Numbered from the stretch's first letter, positions 1-6,796 are shown. The stretch: DNA of 7,208 nucleotides from CBDVBD01 sp965372135 (GCA_965372135.1 CBDVBD010000162.1:1-7208); one strand, 5' to 3'. The notes: generated from the sequence alone by a model not told the origin. Made by a program: numbers and translations.

Positions 1-1398
1 ACTGGCAGTATTACTTGCAGTATCGCCAAATCTATTTGCTCCAGGAAAATCAGCCTGCTCAATCATTTCAGAAGCGACATCGTTGAAACGCTTGCGCAGT
101 TCGGTAAAATTTTCCTCTTTAATGGATAATCCTGCTGCATACTTATGTCCACCGAATTGGATTAATAGGTCCTCGCAACGCTTCAAAGCATCATAGATGT
201 CGAATCCCGGAATGGAGCGCGCTGACCCCTTTCCAATCCCATTTTCAATGGTGATCATAATAGTCGGTCGATGGTATTTCTCAATAATGCGTGAGGCAAC
301 GATTCCGATCACCCCCGGATGCCACCTTTCACGCATCAGTACAATCGATCGGTCACGATCGGGTTGGTAGAAGCTCTCGATTTCCTCCATGGCCTCTTCC
401 AAAGTGCGGTTATCAATTTCCTTTCGGCGACGGTTTTCCACTTCCAGCTCTTTAGCTAAAGTCGCCGCCTGCTTGGCATTACGGGTAATCAATAACTCTA
501 CCGCTCGTTCAGCATTCCCCATTCGTCCCACTGCGTTTAACCGCGGTGCCATGCCGAACACGATCTGCCCCACATCCATTCTTCCGGCTCTTAATCCAGC
601 GATGTCAATCAATGCCTGGACTCCCACTTCCAGATTGTTGTTGATTTTCAACAATCCTTCTTTTACGAACACCCGGTTTTCGTCGATCAAGGGCACAATA
701 TCCGCTGCAGACCCCAGGGCAACCAAATCGATATAGTTCTCCAAGTAATGGATGTCCATATCCATACTCTTAACGATACCCTGTGCTAATTTGTACGCCA
801 CTCCGACTCCAGCCAAATCCTTAAACGGGTATTGACAGTCTTCCCGTTTGGGGTCTAAGACAGCGGTGGCTTTCGGTAGCTCACTACCCTGCTCGTGATG
901 GTCGGATACAATAATGTCCACTCCCTTTTCCCGAGCTATCCGGACTTCTTCGATTGAGGTTATCCCACAGTCCACGGATATTATCAGCTGTCCTCCAGAA
1001 TCCACAATTCGCTGGATACCTCCTTCAGACAGTCCGTAACCCTCAATCTGCCGATCGGGAATATAGTAGTGGACATCGCCGCCTAAATCCTTAAGGAACA
1101 GATAGAGCAGCGACACGGCGGTTATGCCATCCACATCGTAGTCGCCGAATAGGAAAATACGCTCCTTGGTGCTTAACGCTTCGATAACCCGATCCACCGC
1201 TTTATCCATATCTGCCATTAGGAATGGATCGTGCAGATTATCCATATTAGGGTTTAAGAACGTCTGGATTTGATCGAACGTTCTTAATCCCCGATTTAGC
1301 AGCAACTTAATGATAAGCTCCGGTGCAAGGAGCTGGCGTCTTATGTCTTCGACAACTTCATGTGGATACTCTTCATAGAATTCCCATTTGTTTTGCAT
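1..1398 (-). CDS. recJ: RecJ single-stranded-DNA-specific 5'-3' exonuclease, N-terminal 466 codons (runs off window)
   Basis: The reverse strand is open from an ATG at 1398 to the window edge, 466 codons without a stop. RecJ degrades single-stranded DNA 5' to 3' in recombinational and mismatch repair in the cytoplasm, using two metal ions. Visible DHH-phosphoesterase motifs are GDYDVDG (residues 85-91, three metal-binding Asp), SVDCGI (141-146), the signature SDHH (165-168) and ADIVP (232-236). The DHHA1 half follows, with RSIPGFDIYDAL (394-405) and FGGHKYAAGL (415-424). RecJ proteins are usually about 560-580 residues, so roughly the last 100 (the OB-fold part) lie outside the window. An in-frame TAA lies shortly upstream of the ATG, so no longer start exists. 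No clear Shine-Dalgarno is seen. It starts 64 nt after the acyl-CoA synthetase stop, with no strong terminator between, so cotranscription is likely. Motif evidence is strong. Confidence 0.96.
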   Translation of the reverse strand, partial: MQNKWEFYEEYPHEVVEDIRRQLLAPELIIKLLLNRGLRTFDQIQTFLNPNMDNLHDPFLMADMDKAVDRVIEALSTKERIFLFGDYDVDGITAVSLLYLFLKDLGGDVHYYIPDRQIEGYGLSEGGIQRIVDSGGQLIISVDCGITSIEEVRIAREKGVDIIVSDHHEQGSELPKATAVLDPKREDCQYPFKDLAGVGVAYKLAQGIVKSMDMDIHYLENYIDLVALGSAADIVPLIDENRVFVKEGLLKINNNLEVGVQALIDIAGLRAGRMDVGQIVFGMAPRLNAVGRMGNAERAVELLITRNAKQAATLAKELEVENRRRKEIDNRTLEEAMEEIESFYQPDRDRSIVLMRERWHPGVIGIVASRIIEKYHRPTIMITIENGIGKGSARSIPGFDIYDALKRCEDLLIQFGGHKYAAGLSIKEENFTELRKRFNDVASEMIEQADFPGANRFGDTASNTAS

Positions 1399-1462
1399 GA
1401 AACTGGTTCTTATTTAAATGAAAAATAAACATCGAAATTATTCCTGGCTTGGAATCAGGTTT

Positions 1463-3574
1463 TTATTCATTCTGCCGTAATGCGATCCTAGCATCCACTG
1501 CGACACAATCCTCTGCTTTGGGGAACGCCAAGAAGGGATTGATATCCATCTCCCCGATGTGATCGTAATCTCCGATCATTTGGGACATACGTAACAATAC
1601 TTCCACCAATTTTTCCCGATCTACCGGCGGTTCACCCCGGAATCCGGTTAGGAATTTGGCTCCACGAAGTTGTTGGATCATCTGGTTGGCATCCCGGTCG
1701 GTTAACGGCAGCACTCGAAAACTCACGTCTTTCAACACTTCCACAAATATTCCACCCAACCCAAACATCACTAACGGTCCGAATATCGGATCCGTCACCA
1801 TTCCCATCACGGTTTCCCGACCGCCCTTGATCATCTTCTGCACCAGGAAGCTCAAGCCTTTTTTTCCTGCCATCCGTTCTTTCATATCTTTGAAAACCTT
1901 TCGCAACTCGTTGGCTGAACGGATGTCAACATGTACTCCCCCCATATCGGTTTTATGAATAAGATCCAGCGAGATAGCTTTCAACACCACCGGGTACCCA
2001 ACGCTCTCAGCCGCCTCCAGTGCTTCTGATACCGTCTTTACATTGTAAGCTCTTTCGAAGGGGATATTATAGGCGGCAAGGAGTCCTTGCACTTCGCTTT
2101 CGATCATCCATTCCCGACCGCTACTTACCGCATCCGCCATAATCTTATCGGCGGCAGTTCGGTCGATGTCGTTGAATTTTACCTCTTCACCCAAAGGACG
2201 GTCTTTAATCCTACGGTACCGCACCATGGCTGACAGGGAAAGAGCGGCTGATTCAGGATACAGATATACTGGCAGACGATTCCGTCGGAGTTCATCGATG
2301 CCGGACCCCTCGGTGTCACGACCCATAAAGCAGCACAAGACTGGCTTTTCAGGATACTTATTGTGCACTTCTACAATCGCCATTGCTACTTCATGGGCGT
2401 CAACCGTAATTGGATGCACGAAAATCACGATAATTGCGTCGATACCTTCGTCTTTCACAAGCCACGATAACGCTTCACGATAGGTGTGTTCATCCGCCGA
2501 AGCAATCATATCCAATGGATTGGAGAATGACGCTTTTTCCGGCAGGATTTTCCGAAGCTCTTTTATCGTCTTGTCTGATATCTTTGCTACTTCCAAACCC
2601 TGATTTACACAAGCATCCACCGCCATAATCCCAGGACCACCAGCGTTACTCATGATCGCAACCCGGTTGCCGTTGGGAATCGGTTGATTGGCAAAAGCCT
2701 GTGCCAAATCGAACAGCTCTTCCACGGTGTTGACACGCAGCACACCCGCTGCTTCAAACAAAGCATCGGTAGCAACATCCATCCCAGCTAAGGCACCGGT
2801 ATGCGAAGATGCCGCTCTGGCACCGGCTACAGTACGACCGGATTTCACGGCGATAATTGGTTTCTTTTTAGTAATCCGCCGAGCCAAAGGAGTAAAATTC
2901 CTGGGATTTCCGAAACTTTCCAGGTACATCAGTATCAGCTTGATATTATCATCACGTTCCCAATATTCCAACAGGTTATTACCGCTGATATCCGCTTTAT
3001 TCCCAATGGAAACAAACTGGGATAGTCCAAGATGTATCTCGGTGGCGTGCTCAAGGATAGCGTTGCCCAGCGCTCCGGACTGGGAGATAAATCCGATGTG
3101 ACCTTGAAGAGGTTTAGCGCTGGCAAAGGTAGCATTAATACGGACTTTCGGATCGGTATTGATGATGCCCATGCAATTGGGACCGATCATATGCATATCG
3201 TATTTCCGGATTTGTTTCATCAGGGCATCTTCCAGTTTCCTACCTTCGGCACCGGTTTCGGAATAACCAGCGGTAATCATGATCAATCCCTTGACCCCCT
3301 TGCGACCGCAATCCTCAATCACCAAAGGCACCAGCTCGCTGGGAACTACGATTACCGCTAAATCCACATTATCCGGGATTTCCAACACCGAACGATAAGA
3401 TTTCATGGAATGGATGAATTTGGCGGAAGGGTTCACCGGGAAAATCATGCCGTTGAAGTGGTACTCTACCATGTTGTGCAGTACTTCATGCCCGATGGAA
3501 CCGGGGGTACGCCCTGCGCCCACTACCGCAATAGACCGGGGTTTGAATATGCAGTCTAACTTCGATAAGTCCAT
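1463..3574 (-). CDS. Fused acetate/acyl-CoA synthetase, ADP-forming (alpha-beta fusion)
   Basis: The 703-residue protein should catalyse reversible acyl-CoA + ADP + Pi to acid + CoA + ATP, which makes ATP by substrate-level phosphorylation in fermenters. Domain order is a CoA-binding Rossmann domain (about 8-140, with SIAVVGAG near the start and GPNCMG at 131-136), a succinyl-CoA-ligase-like domain (about 150-460, with SQSGALG at 164-170, SSHTGALAG around His258, and SNAGGPG at 309-315), and a C-terminal ATP-grasp domain (about 480-703, with HKTDMGGV at 540-547, GLGGIFVEVLKDVSFR at 605-620 and EMDINP at 675-680). By family knowledge His258 is the phosphohistidine, and the His of HKTD may pass phosphate to ADP. 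Length and alpha-then-beta order match the fused form. The ATG at 3574 is 29 nt from the 3' end of rnpB, with an in-frame TAA upstream and no visible Shine-Dalgarno. Substrate preference (acetate, branched or aryl acids) cannot be read from sequence; a protein-lysine acetyltransferase relative is unlikely because no GNAT domain is attached. Confidence 0.93.
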   Translation of the reverse strand: MDLSKLDCIFKPRSIAVVGAGRTPGSIGHEVLHNMVEYHFNGMIFPVNPSAKFIHSMKSYRSVLEIPDNVDLAVIVVPSELVPLVIEDCGRKGVKGLIMITAGYSETGAEGRKLEDALMKQIRKYDMHMIGPNCMGIINTDPKVRINATFASAKPLQGHIGFISQSGALGNAILEHATEIHLGLSQFVSIGNKADISGNNLLEYWERDDNIKLILMYLESFGNPRNFTPLARRITKKKPIIAVKSGRTVAGARAASSHTGALAGMDVATDALFEAAGVLRVNTVEELFDLAQAFANQPIPNGNRVAIMSNAGGPGIMAVDACVNQGLEVAKISDKTIKELRKILPEKASFSNPLDMIASADEHTYREALSWLVKDEGIDAIIVIFVHPITVDAHEVAMAIVEVHNKYPEKPVLCCFMGRDTEGSGIDELRRNRLPVYLYPESAALSLSAMVRYRRIKDRPLGEEVKFNDIDRTAADKIMADAVSSGREWMIESEVQGLLAAYNIPFERAYNVKTVSEALEAAESVGYPVVLKAISLDLIHKTDMGGVHVDIRSANELRKVFKDMKERMAGKKGLSFLVQKMIKGGRETVMGMVTDPIFGPLVMFGLGGIFVEVLKDVSFRVLPLTDRDANQMIQQLRGAKFLTGFRGEPPVDREKLVEVLLRMSQMIGDYDHIGEMDINPFLAFPKAEDCVAVDARIALRQNE

Positions 3575-3603
3575 ATGGTTAACAATGCTTTATGTGTTGT
3601 CAA

Positions 3604-3996
3604 GGAGTGGATCGATAAGCCGAATTCTGTCGCGGACGGTCATTTATCTGGGATGCCGGTCACCCGGCACCTCAAGCGACCTACCCGCAGGTCAAGCGAT
3701 GCGGGCAGCATCTCCCTGCTTATTTGGTCTTGCTCCGGACGGGGTTTACCATGCCCCGGCTGTCACCAGCCGAGCGGTGGGCTCTTACCCCACCCTTTCA
3801 CCCTTACCGATGTCTCGACCTAATTCCCAATTCGTAATTCCTAATTCGTAATTAAATCAGTCGAGACATCGGCGGTTTGCTTTCTGCGGCACTTTCCGTC
3901 GCCTTACGGCGCCTTGGCGTTACCAAGCGTCCTGCCCTATGGAGTTCGGACTTTCCTCCCTGGAATTAATTCCAGAGCGACCGCCTGATCCACTCC
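3604..3996 (-). ncRNA. rnpB: RNase P RNA, bacterial class A
   Basis: This is the catalytic RNA that removes the 5' leaders of precursor tRNAs, working with the RnpA protein (not in the window). Read on the reverse strand, the universal 5' core GAGGAAAGTCCG is at about 3946-3957. Further conserved blocks follow: GCAAACCGCCGATG (P11), GGTAAGGGTGAAAGGGTG, GGTAAGAGCCCACCG, GTAAACCCC, GGAGCAAGACCAAATA, GCGGGTAGG (the GGT that binds the tRNA CCA end), and the 3' core GACAGAATTCGGCTTAT. The ends are set by a perfect 10-bp P1 helix, 3987-3996 with 3604-3613. The 393-nt length is normal for class A. Helix P3 is reduced to a short hairpin, CTGGAATTAATTCCAG at 3960-3975, and P12 carries tandem repeats in its loop. 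The gene sits 31 nt after the RNase H stop and 29 nt before the next ATG, without a terminator, so 3' processing from a longer transcript is inferred. True ends may differ by a few bases. Confidence 0.97.
3819..3853. repeat. Five tandem heptanucleotide repeats in the P12 loop of rnpB
   Basis: On the plus strand the units are CCTAATT (3819-3825), CCCAATT (3826-3832), CGTAATT (3833-3839), CCTAATT (3840-3846) and CGTAATT (3847-3853). All end in AATT and differ only at positions 2-3. The array lies inside a perfect 13-bp inverted repeat (3807-3819 with 3860-3872), which is the P12 stem of RNase P RNA, so it replaces the apical part of P12 and leaves the catalytic core untouched. Heptanucleotide repeats in this same helix are known from heterocystous cyanobacteria; a common origin is not implied. 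Confidence 0.9.
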
Positions 3997-4027
3997 GGTT
4001 GGTATGTCTTAATATTTTTTCTTCTAC

Positions 4028-4456
4028 TTAATTGTTTTTAAACGCCTGATTCGCCAATCGGTCGGCTTGTTGATTTTCTGATCGGTCTATATGCACGAAA
4101 ATAACACGAAAATCCAATTGGCTGATTAATGTTTTCACCGAAGTATATAATGGGATTAATCCCTTATTCTTGACTTTGTATATGCCTCCCATTTGTCGTA
4201 CCAATAATTGGCTGTCGGAATGGATGAGTAATCCATGCACGGTGCCTTTGGCGGCTGATAAGTTGGTGATGGCGGTTAGCAGGTATTCCAGTGCACAGTA
4301 TTCCGCCACATTATTAGTGGCGATCCCGATTCTCCGGCTAAAATCAAAGACCAATTCCCCGGATGGTGATTCTATATATCCCCCAATGGCTGCTTCGCCG
4401 GGATTGCCGCGGCTGGAGCCGTCAATCCAGGCTTTGTAATATCCCGTCGTTGTCAC
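4028..4456 (-). CDS. rnhA: RNase HI-family ribonuclease (RVT_3-type)
   Basis: The 142-residue protein should cut the RNA strand of RNA-DNA hybrids (R-loops, primer remnants) in the cytoplasm with two metal ions. It spans one complete RNase H fold. The four acidic catalytic positions are visible: Asp12 in WIDGSSRGNPGEAAIG, Glu52 in NNVAEYCALEYLL, Asp81 in IHSDSQLLVRQM, and Asp132 in ENQQADRLANQA, with His122 just before. There is no hybrid-binding domain and no fused phosphatase domain. The start is GTG at 4456. An in-frame TGA about 21 nt upstream excludes a longer form, and the next in-frame Met is deep inside the fold. The start lies 39 nt after the COG1579 stop and overlaps the stop of an 11-codon minicistron (GTGA). 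In actinobacteria a COG1579 gene also sits beside an RNase H gene (as I recall, Rv2229c-Rv2228c), so this pairing looks conserved. The symbol is by family; true rnhA orthology is less sure. Confidence 0.92.
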   Translation of the reverse strand: MTTTGYYKAWIDGSSRGNPGEAAIGGYIESPSGELVFDFSRRIGIATNNVAEYCALEYLLTAITNLSAAKGTVHGLLIHSDSQLLVRQMGGIYKVKNKGLIPLYTSVKTLISQLDFRVIFVHIDRSENQQADRLANQAFKNN

Positions 4457-4495
4457 GGTTCTTCTTCGACTGAATCAAATCCTTCCATCAATTCA

Positions 4496-5215
4496 CTACA
4501 GGGCGTCCGACACCAGAATCCGCCCACAGTTTTCACAGAGGATGAAATCATCCATGTTGCGGACTTCTACGATCCGCTGCGGCGGAATCATAATGGCGCA
4601 TCCTGAACAAGCGCCGTTTAAAATCCTGGAAACTCCCTTTCCGTCTTTCGCCAATCGGATTCGTTCATAATGAGCATAAATGGGTTTCTTAATCCGCATC
4701 ACTATCTTTTCACGCTCATGGCGCAGTTCCAGTTCCTCGTCTTCCGTTTCCTGTAGTTTTGTTTGAAGCTCTGCGCCCTTTTCTTGCAATTCCGTTTTAA
4801 ACTTCTCCAACGCTTCCGCTTTTTCTTCAAGCAGCCTGGCAAGATTCGATTCACTGGTCATCAAATCTAAGATGCGGTTTTCCCCTTCCGTGATTTCCTG
4901 TTTGCAGGCATCACTTTGCTGGGTAATGGCATCGTATTCACGATTGGTGGTGACCGAATACAGCTGATTCTGATATTTCACCAGCCGGGATTTCGACATC
5001 TCCACATTGCCCTGAACCGCCCGAATTTCCGATTGAAATTCCGTCCGCTTTGCTTCATTCTCCTCTATGAACTTTTCAATATCCTCTGTCTGTTGTCTCA
5101 ACCGTTCCACTTCTTGCGGCAGATCACCTCGTTCCAGCTCCAGGTCTCGCAGTTCATCATCAATATCCTGAAGCTCCACCAACAGACCAAGTTCCTCTTG
5201 GAGATTAACCTCCAT
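4496..5215 (-). CDS. COG1579 (DUF164) coiled-coil protein with C-terminal C4 zinc ribbon
   Basis: From the ATG at 5215 the protein has 239 residues. Roughly residues 5-170 are a heptad-rich, Glu/Lys/Leu-rich helix expected to form a long antiparallel coiled coil. The C-terminus is a zinc ribbon with Cys pairs CSGC (203-206) and CENCGRIL (227-230 for the Cys pair), joined by an IPPQRI segment; this is the classic COG1579 layout and normal length. There is no signal peptide or membrane segment. The family is widespread; its biochemical role is poorly defined, although nucleic-acid-binding and scaffold roles have been proposed. Start choice: a TTG at 5242 would add nine residues, but the ATG has a good Shine-Dalgarno (AGGAAAGG, five bases away) while the TTG has GAGG too close. 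It is the first protein gene of the leftward unit, behind a structured leader with a terminator, and directly precedes the RNase H gene. Confidence 0.9.
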   Translation of the reverse strand: MEVNLQEELGLLVELQDIDDELRDLELERGDLPQEVERLRQQTEDIEKFIEENEAKRTEFQSEIRAVQGNVEMSKSRLVKYQNQLYSVTTNREYDAITQQSDACKQEITEGENRILDLMTSESNLARLLEEKAEALEKFKTELQEKGAELQTKLQETEDEELELRHEREKIVMRIKKPIYAHYERIRLAKDGKGVSRILNGACSGCAIMIPPQRIVEVRNMDDFILCENCGRILVSDAL

Positions 5216-5220
5216 AATTC

Positions 5221-5228
5221 CCTTTCCT
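5221..5228 (-). promoter_or_regulatory. Ribosome binding site that decides the COG1579 start
   Basis: The reverse strand reads AGGAAAGG, five bases before the ATG at 5215. It favours this ATG over the in-frame TTG at 5242. It is one of the few clear Shine-Dalgarno sites in the window; recJ and the acyl-CoA synthetase have none visible. Confidence 0.7.
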
Positions 5229-5290
5229 ACAGAATTGACCAACTACCTCTTTATCTTGTATCAATCATGCAACATAGCCTTAAACGGGTG

Positions 5291-5324
5291 AAAAAAAAGT
5301 GCAACGGGTATCTCCGTGCACTTT
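5291..5324 (-). terminator. Intrinsic terminator or attenuator upstream of the COG1579 gene
   Basis: Reading leftward, the arm AAAGTGCACGG pairs with CCGTTGCACTTT (one bulged base, loop of about six bases) and is followed by a run of eight T (5298-5291, three of them in the stem). On the plus strand the hairpin is not directly followed by a T run, so orientation is clear. It lies between a strong leftward promoter and the COG1579 start, about 75 nt short of the ATG. It therefore either ends an independent small RNA or works as an attenuator. Confidence 0.85.
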
Positions 5325-5561
5325 GCTCTCATTTTTGGTTGCGTACTAAGTGTATATCGAGGATTAATTCTCGACACACAATGCCCAACATCATCAACAC
5401 TCCTTTTAGGGAGAAAGATCTCATCACAACCTGGCGATTAGTCTGATAGTGACTCCCCACGACAGTGCTGATCTATCCCATTGATCAGCACTGCAATACA
5501 TGGGGTCAACGTACCGATTGACTAATACCTATAATCAATCAACCGATAGTATTCATCAAAG
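5291..5561 (-). ncRNA. Candidate structured leader RNA or independent small RNA, family not recognised
   Basis: A transcript from the leftward promoter would start near 5561 and reach the terminator after about 270 nt. Its 5' part is a rod-like hairpin over 5437-5526, made of three stacked helices. The outer helix is ATTAGTC/GACTAAT (5437-5443 with 5520-5526). The middle helix pairs 5451-5459 with 5501-5507. The inner helix is a perfect 11-bp stem (5463-5473 with 5483-5493) with a 9-nt loop. Asymmetric internal loops separate the helices. The 3' part can close a second domain with 7 bp (5337-5343 to about 5425-5431) around two smaller hairpins. A second GGTTG copy near 5540-5544 could compete for the same CAACC, which would allow switching. 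No credible ORF lies in this stretch. No T-box, TPP, cobalamin or SRP signature was found; a divergent 6S RNA is possible but the length and fold are not typical. The promoter and terminator are visible; function is inference. Confidence 0.5.
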
Positions 5562-5568
5562 AATACTA
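5547..5568. promoter_or_regulatory. 22-bp dyad over the leftward transcription start (operator candidate)
   Basis: TAGTATTC (5547-5554) and GAATACTA (5561-5568) are perfect 8-bp inverted repeats separated by ATCAAA. The dyad touches the last base of the -10 box and covers the predicted start, the usual place for a repressor site. It could instead form the first hairpin of the RNA. Confidence 0.45.
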
Positions 5569-5596
5569 ATATAACCAATCTTTTGTTCTTTGTCAA
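5568..5596 (-). promoter_or_regulatory. Leftward sigma70-like promoter for the leader RNA and operon
   Basis: The reverse strand has a perfect -35 box TTGACA (5591-5596), a 17-base spacer and the -10 box TATATT (5568-5573), giving a start near 5561. This is the best promoter in the window. I saw no good promoter between the terminator at 5291 and the COG1579 start, so the operon probably depends on read-through from here. Confidence 0.75.
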
Positions 5597-5657
5597 GAAA
5601 AAAAAGAATTCGATTTGCCTATCTTTTGTATCTTTATACTATCGAACATAGTTTGGT

Positions 5658-5679
5658 AAGAATTTTATCTTAAATTCTT
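5658..5679. promoter_or_regulatory. 22-bp AT-rich dyad upstream of the rightward promoter
   Basis: AAGAATTT (5658-5665) and AAATTCTT (5672-5679) are perfect 8-bp inverted repeats separated by six bases. The dyad ends 11 bases before the -35 box of the rightward promoter, a place suited to an activator site. The region is AT-rich, so chance is a real alternative. Confidence 0.3.
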
Positions 5680-5690
5680 GCAACAAAATC

Positions 5691-5719
5691 TTGCTTCTAT
5701 CCTAATTAATTTGTATATT
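5691..5719 (+). promoter_or_regulatory. Rightward sigma70-like promoter for the T9SS cargo gene
   Basis: The -35 box TTGCTT (5691-5696), a 17-base spacer ending in TG, and the -10 box TATATT (5714-5719) predict a start near 5726 and a leader of about 80 nt before the ATG at 5805. A Shine-Dalgarno AGAGGA lies just before that ATG. Confidence 0.65.
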
Positions 5720-5804
5720 CTGCCGATAAGTATATTGTGAAATCGATTTTTAAATCATATAGCACTTCCTATACCAAGGAAAAAACACAAAAGAGGACAT
5801 ACTC

Positions 5805-6695
5805 ATGAAAACTTTGCGATTGACATCCTGGACCCTTTTCTTGACGATCCTTATCAGCCTGGCGTTCGCTGGGGGATTAATGGCACAAGGTGCCGTTTTA
5901 ACTTTTCGTACCGGACAACCCGGCGGACCGTGGTGTACATTATTCGATTTCAATGGCGACACCCTCGCCGATGGCAGCTACATTGGTTTCTATTTAACCG
6001 GTAACGACGGCGAAGTGGATCCACCGTCATTGGAATTCGGTTCTTGTGGGGAGCCAACCGATGATGACGTACGCGCCACGGAAAACATATTTGGCAACGG
6101 CTTGGATCACTACGTATTAGGACTGAATGAGCCTCTAGGTATACCAGCAGGAAATCTATTTGTCGGGAACGACAATATTATTATTCCTGATTCGGGCTTT
6201 GGCACGGAACCGATAATCAATATCGGTGACAGGTTCTACTTGCGCGCTTTCAATTCCGATAGTTTCCACACCGCAACTCACTATTTCAACCTTCTTACCG
6301 TGGTAGGTGATACTGTGGATTCTTACGTCCCGGTCGTTGGTCCAGGCGATATACGGGTCTGCTTTACCGAAGCCATACCCATGGATTGCGATACCTCGGC
6401 GTTTGAACCGGACGGCAATCCCAGCATTGTGTCCGAATACCGCTTATACCAGAACTACCCCAATCCCTTCAATCCTCTTACCACCATCAACTATGACGTC
6501 AAATTGTATGGACGCGTCACCATCAAGGTGTTCAACCTCCTTGGCAGGGAAGTTGAGACTGTGGTGGACGGGTGGCAGGATATGGGGAATTACAACGCCA
6601 TCTTTGATGCGACGGGATTGGCATCCGGGGTGTATTTCTACCAGATTAAGGTCAACGATTTCAGCGACATCAAGAAAATGGTGCTGCTGCAGTAG
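5805..6695 (+). CDS. Secreted protein with type IX secretion (Por) C-terminal sorting domain
   Basis: The 296-residue protein starts with a Sec signal peptide: basic MKTLR, a hydrophobic stretch to about residue 25, and likely cleavage after LMA at residue 27. Residues about 30-205 are a Gly/Asp-rich, probably all-beta ectodomain that I do not recognise; it has FDFNGDTLADGSYIGFYL near its start, RFYLRAFNSDSFHTATHY later, and four Cys (WCT, GSCG, RVCF, DCD) that could form disulfides after export. Residues about 211-296 are a complete T9SS type A sorting domain, with YQNYPNPFNPLTTINY, VFNLLGREVETVV, ASGVYFYQI and the terminal KKMVLLQ. By family knowledge such domains direct cargo through the outer membrane and are then removed, leaving the protein attached or released. 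The gene is monocistronic: its own promoter lies upstream and a terminator about 40 nt downstream. No enzyme motif is visible, so a surface, adhesive or binding role is only a guess. Confidence 0.92.
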   Translation: MKTLRLTSWTLFLTILISLAFAGGLMAQGAVLTFRTGQPGGPWCTLFDFNGDTLADGSYIGFYLTGNDGEVDPPSLEFGSCGEPTDDDVRATENIFGNGLDHYVLGLNEPLGIPAGNLFVGNDNIIIPDSGFGTEPIINIGDRFYLRAFNSDSFHTATHYFNLLTVVGDTVDSYVPVVGPGDIRVCFTEAIPMDCDTSAFEPDGNPSIVSEYRLYQNYPNPFNPLTTINYDVKLYGRVTIKVFNLLGREVETVVDGWQDMGNYNAIFDATGLASGVYFYQIKVNDFSDIKKMVLLQ

Positions 6696-6733
6696 CAAAA
6701 GCCCGTCTATAGATTCAACGCAAAAGCAATTTC

Positions 6734-6777
6734 AAACCGCCATCTACAATGTCGGGTGGCGGTTTTTTGTTTTTTTT
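6734..6777 (+). terminator. Intrinsic terminator of the T9SS cargo gene
   Basis: AAACCGCCA (6734-6742) pairs with TGGCGGTTT (6757-6765) around a 14-base loop. A long T run broken by a single G follows, to 6777. It lies 38 bases after the stop codon of the secreted protein. Confidence 0.9.
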
Positions 6778-6796
6778 GGGTGTAGTAACCAATTGC

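Noticed and set aside
389..736. Plus-strand open frame of 115 codons, rich in Ser/Thr/Arg
   Set aside because: It lies antisense inside recJ, which has all family motifs. Its composition is typical of an antisense shadow.
3405..3851. Plus-strand open frames across the acyl-CoA synthetase start and rnpB (also 3575-3823)
   Set aside because: They run antisense through conserved RNase P RNA sequence and the N-terminus of a well-supported gene; there is no ribosome site or family resemblance.
3819..3853. A CRISPR array
   Set aside because: The repeats are contiguous 7-mers without spacers and lie inside an RNA helix.
5216..5242. Extended COG1579 start at TTG 5242 (nine more residues)
   Set aside because: The internal ATG at 5215 has a better placed Shine-Dalgarno, and the extra residues do not resemble the usual N-terminus of the family.
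4916..5446. Plus-strand open frame of 176 codons
   Set aside because: It is antisense to the COG1579 coiled-coil gene and then crosses the terminator and leader RNA. The hydrophobic look comes from the complement of Glu/Lys-rich codons.
5437..5526. 6S RNA
   Set aside because: The rod with internal loops recalls 6S RNA, but it is only about 90 nt with the strongest pairing at the tip, and the remaining leader folds separately. Kept only as an alternative because the identification cannot be made by eye.
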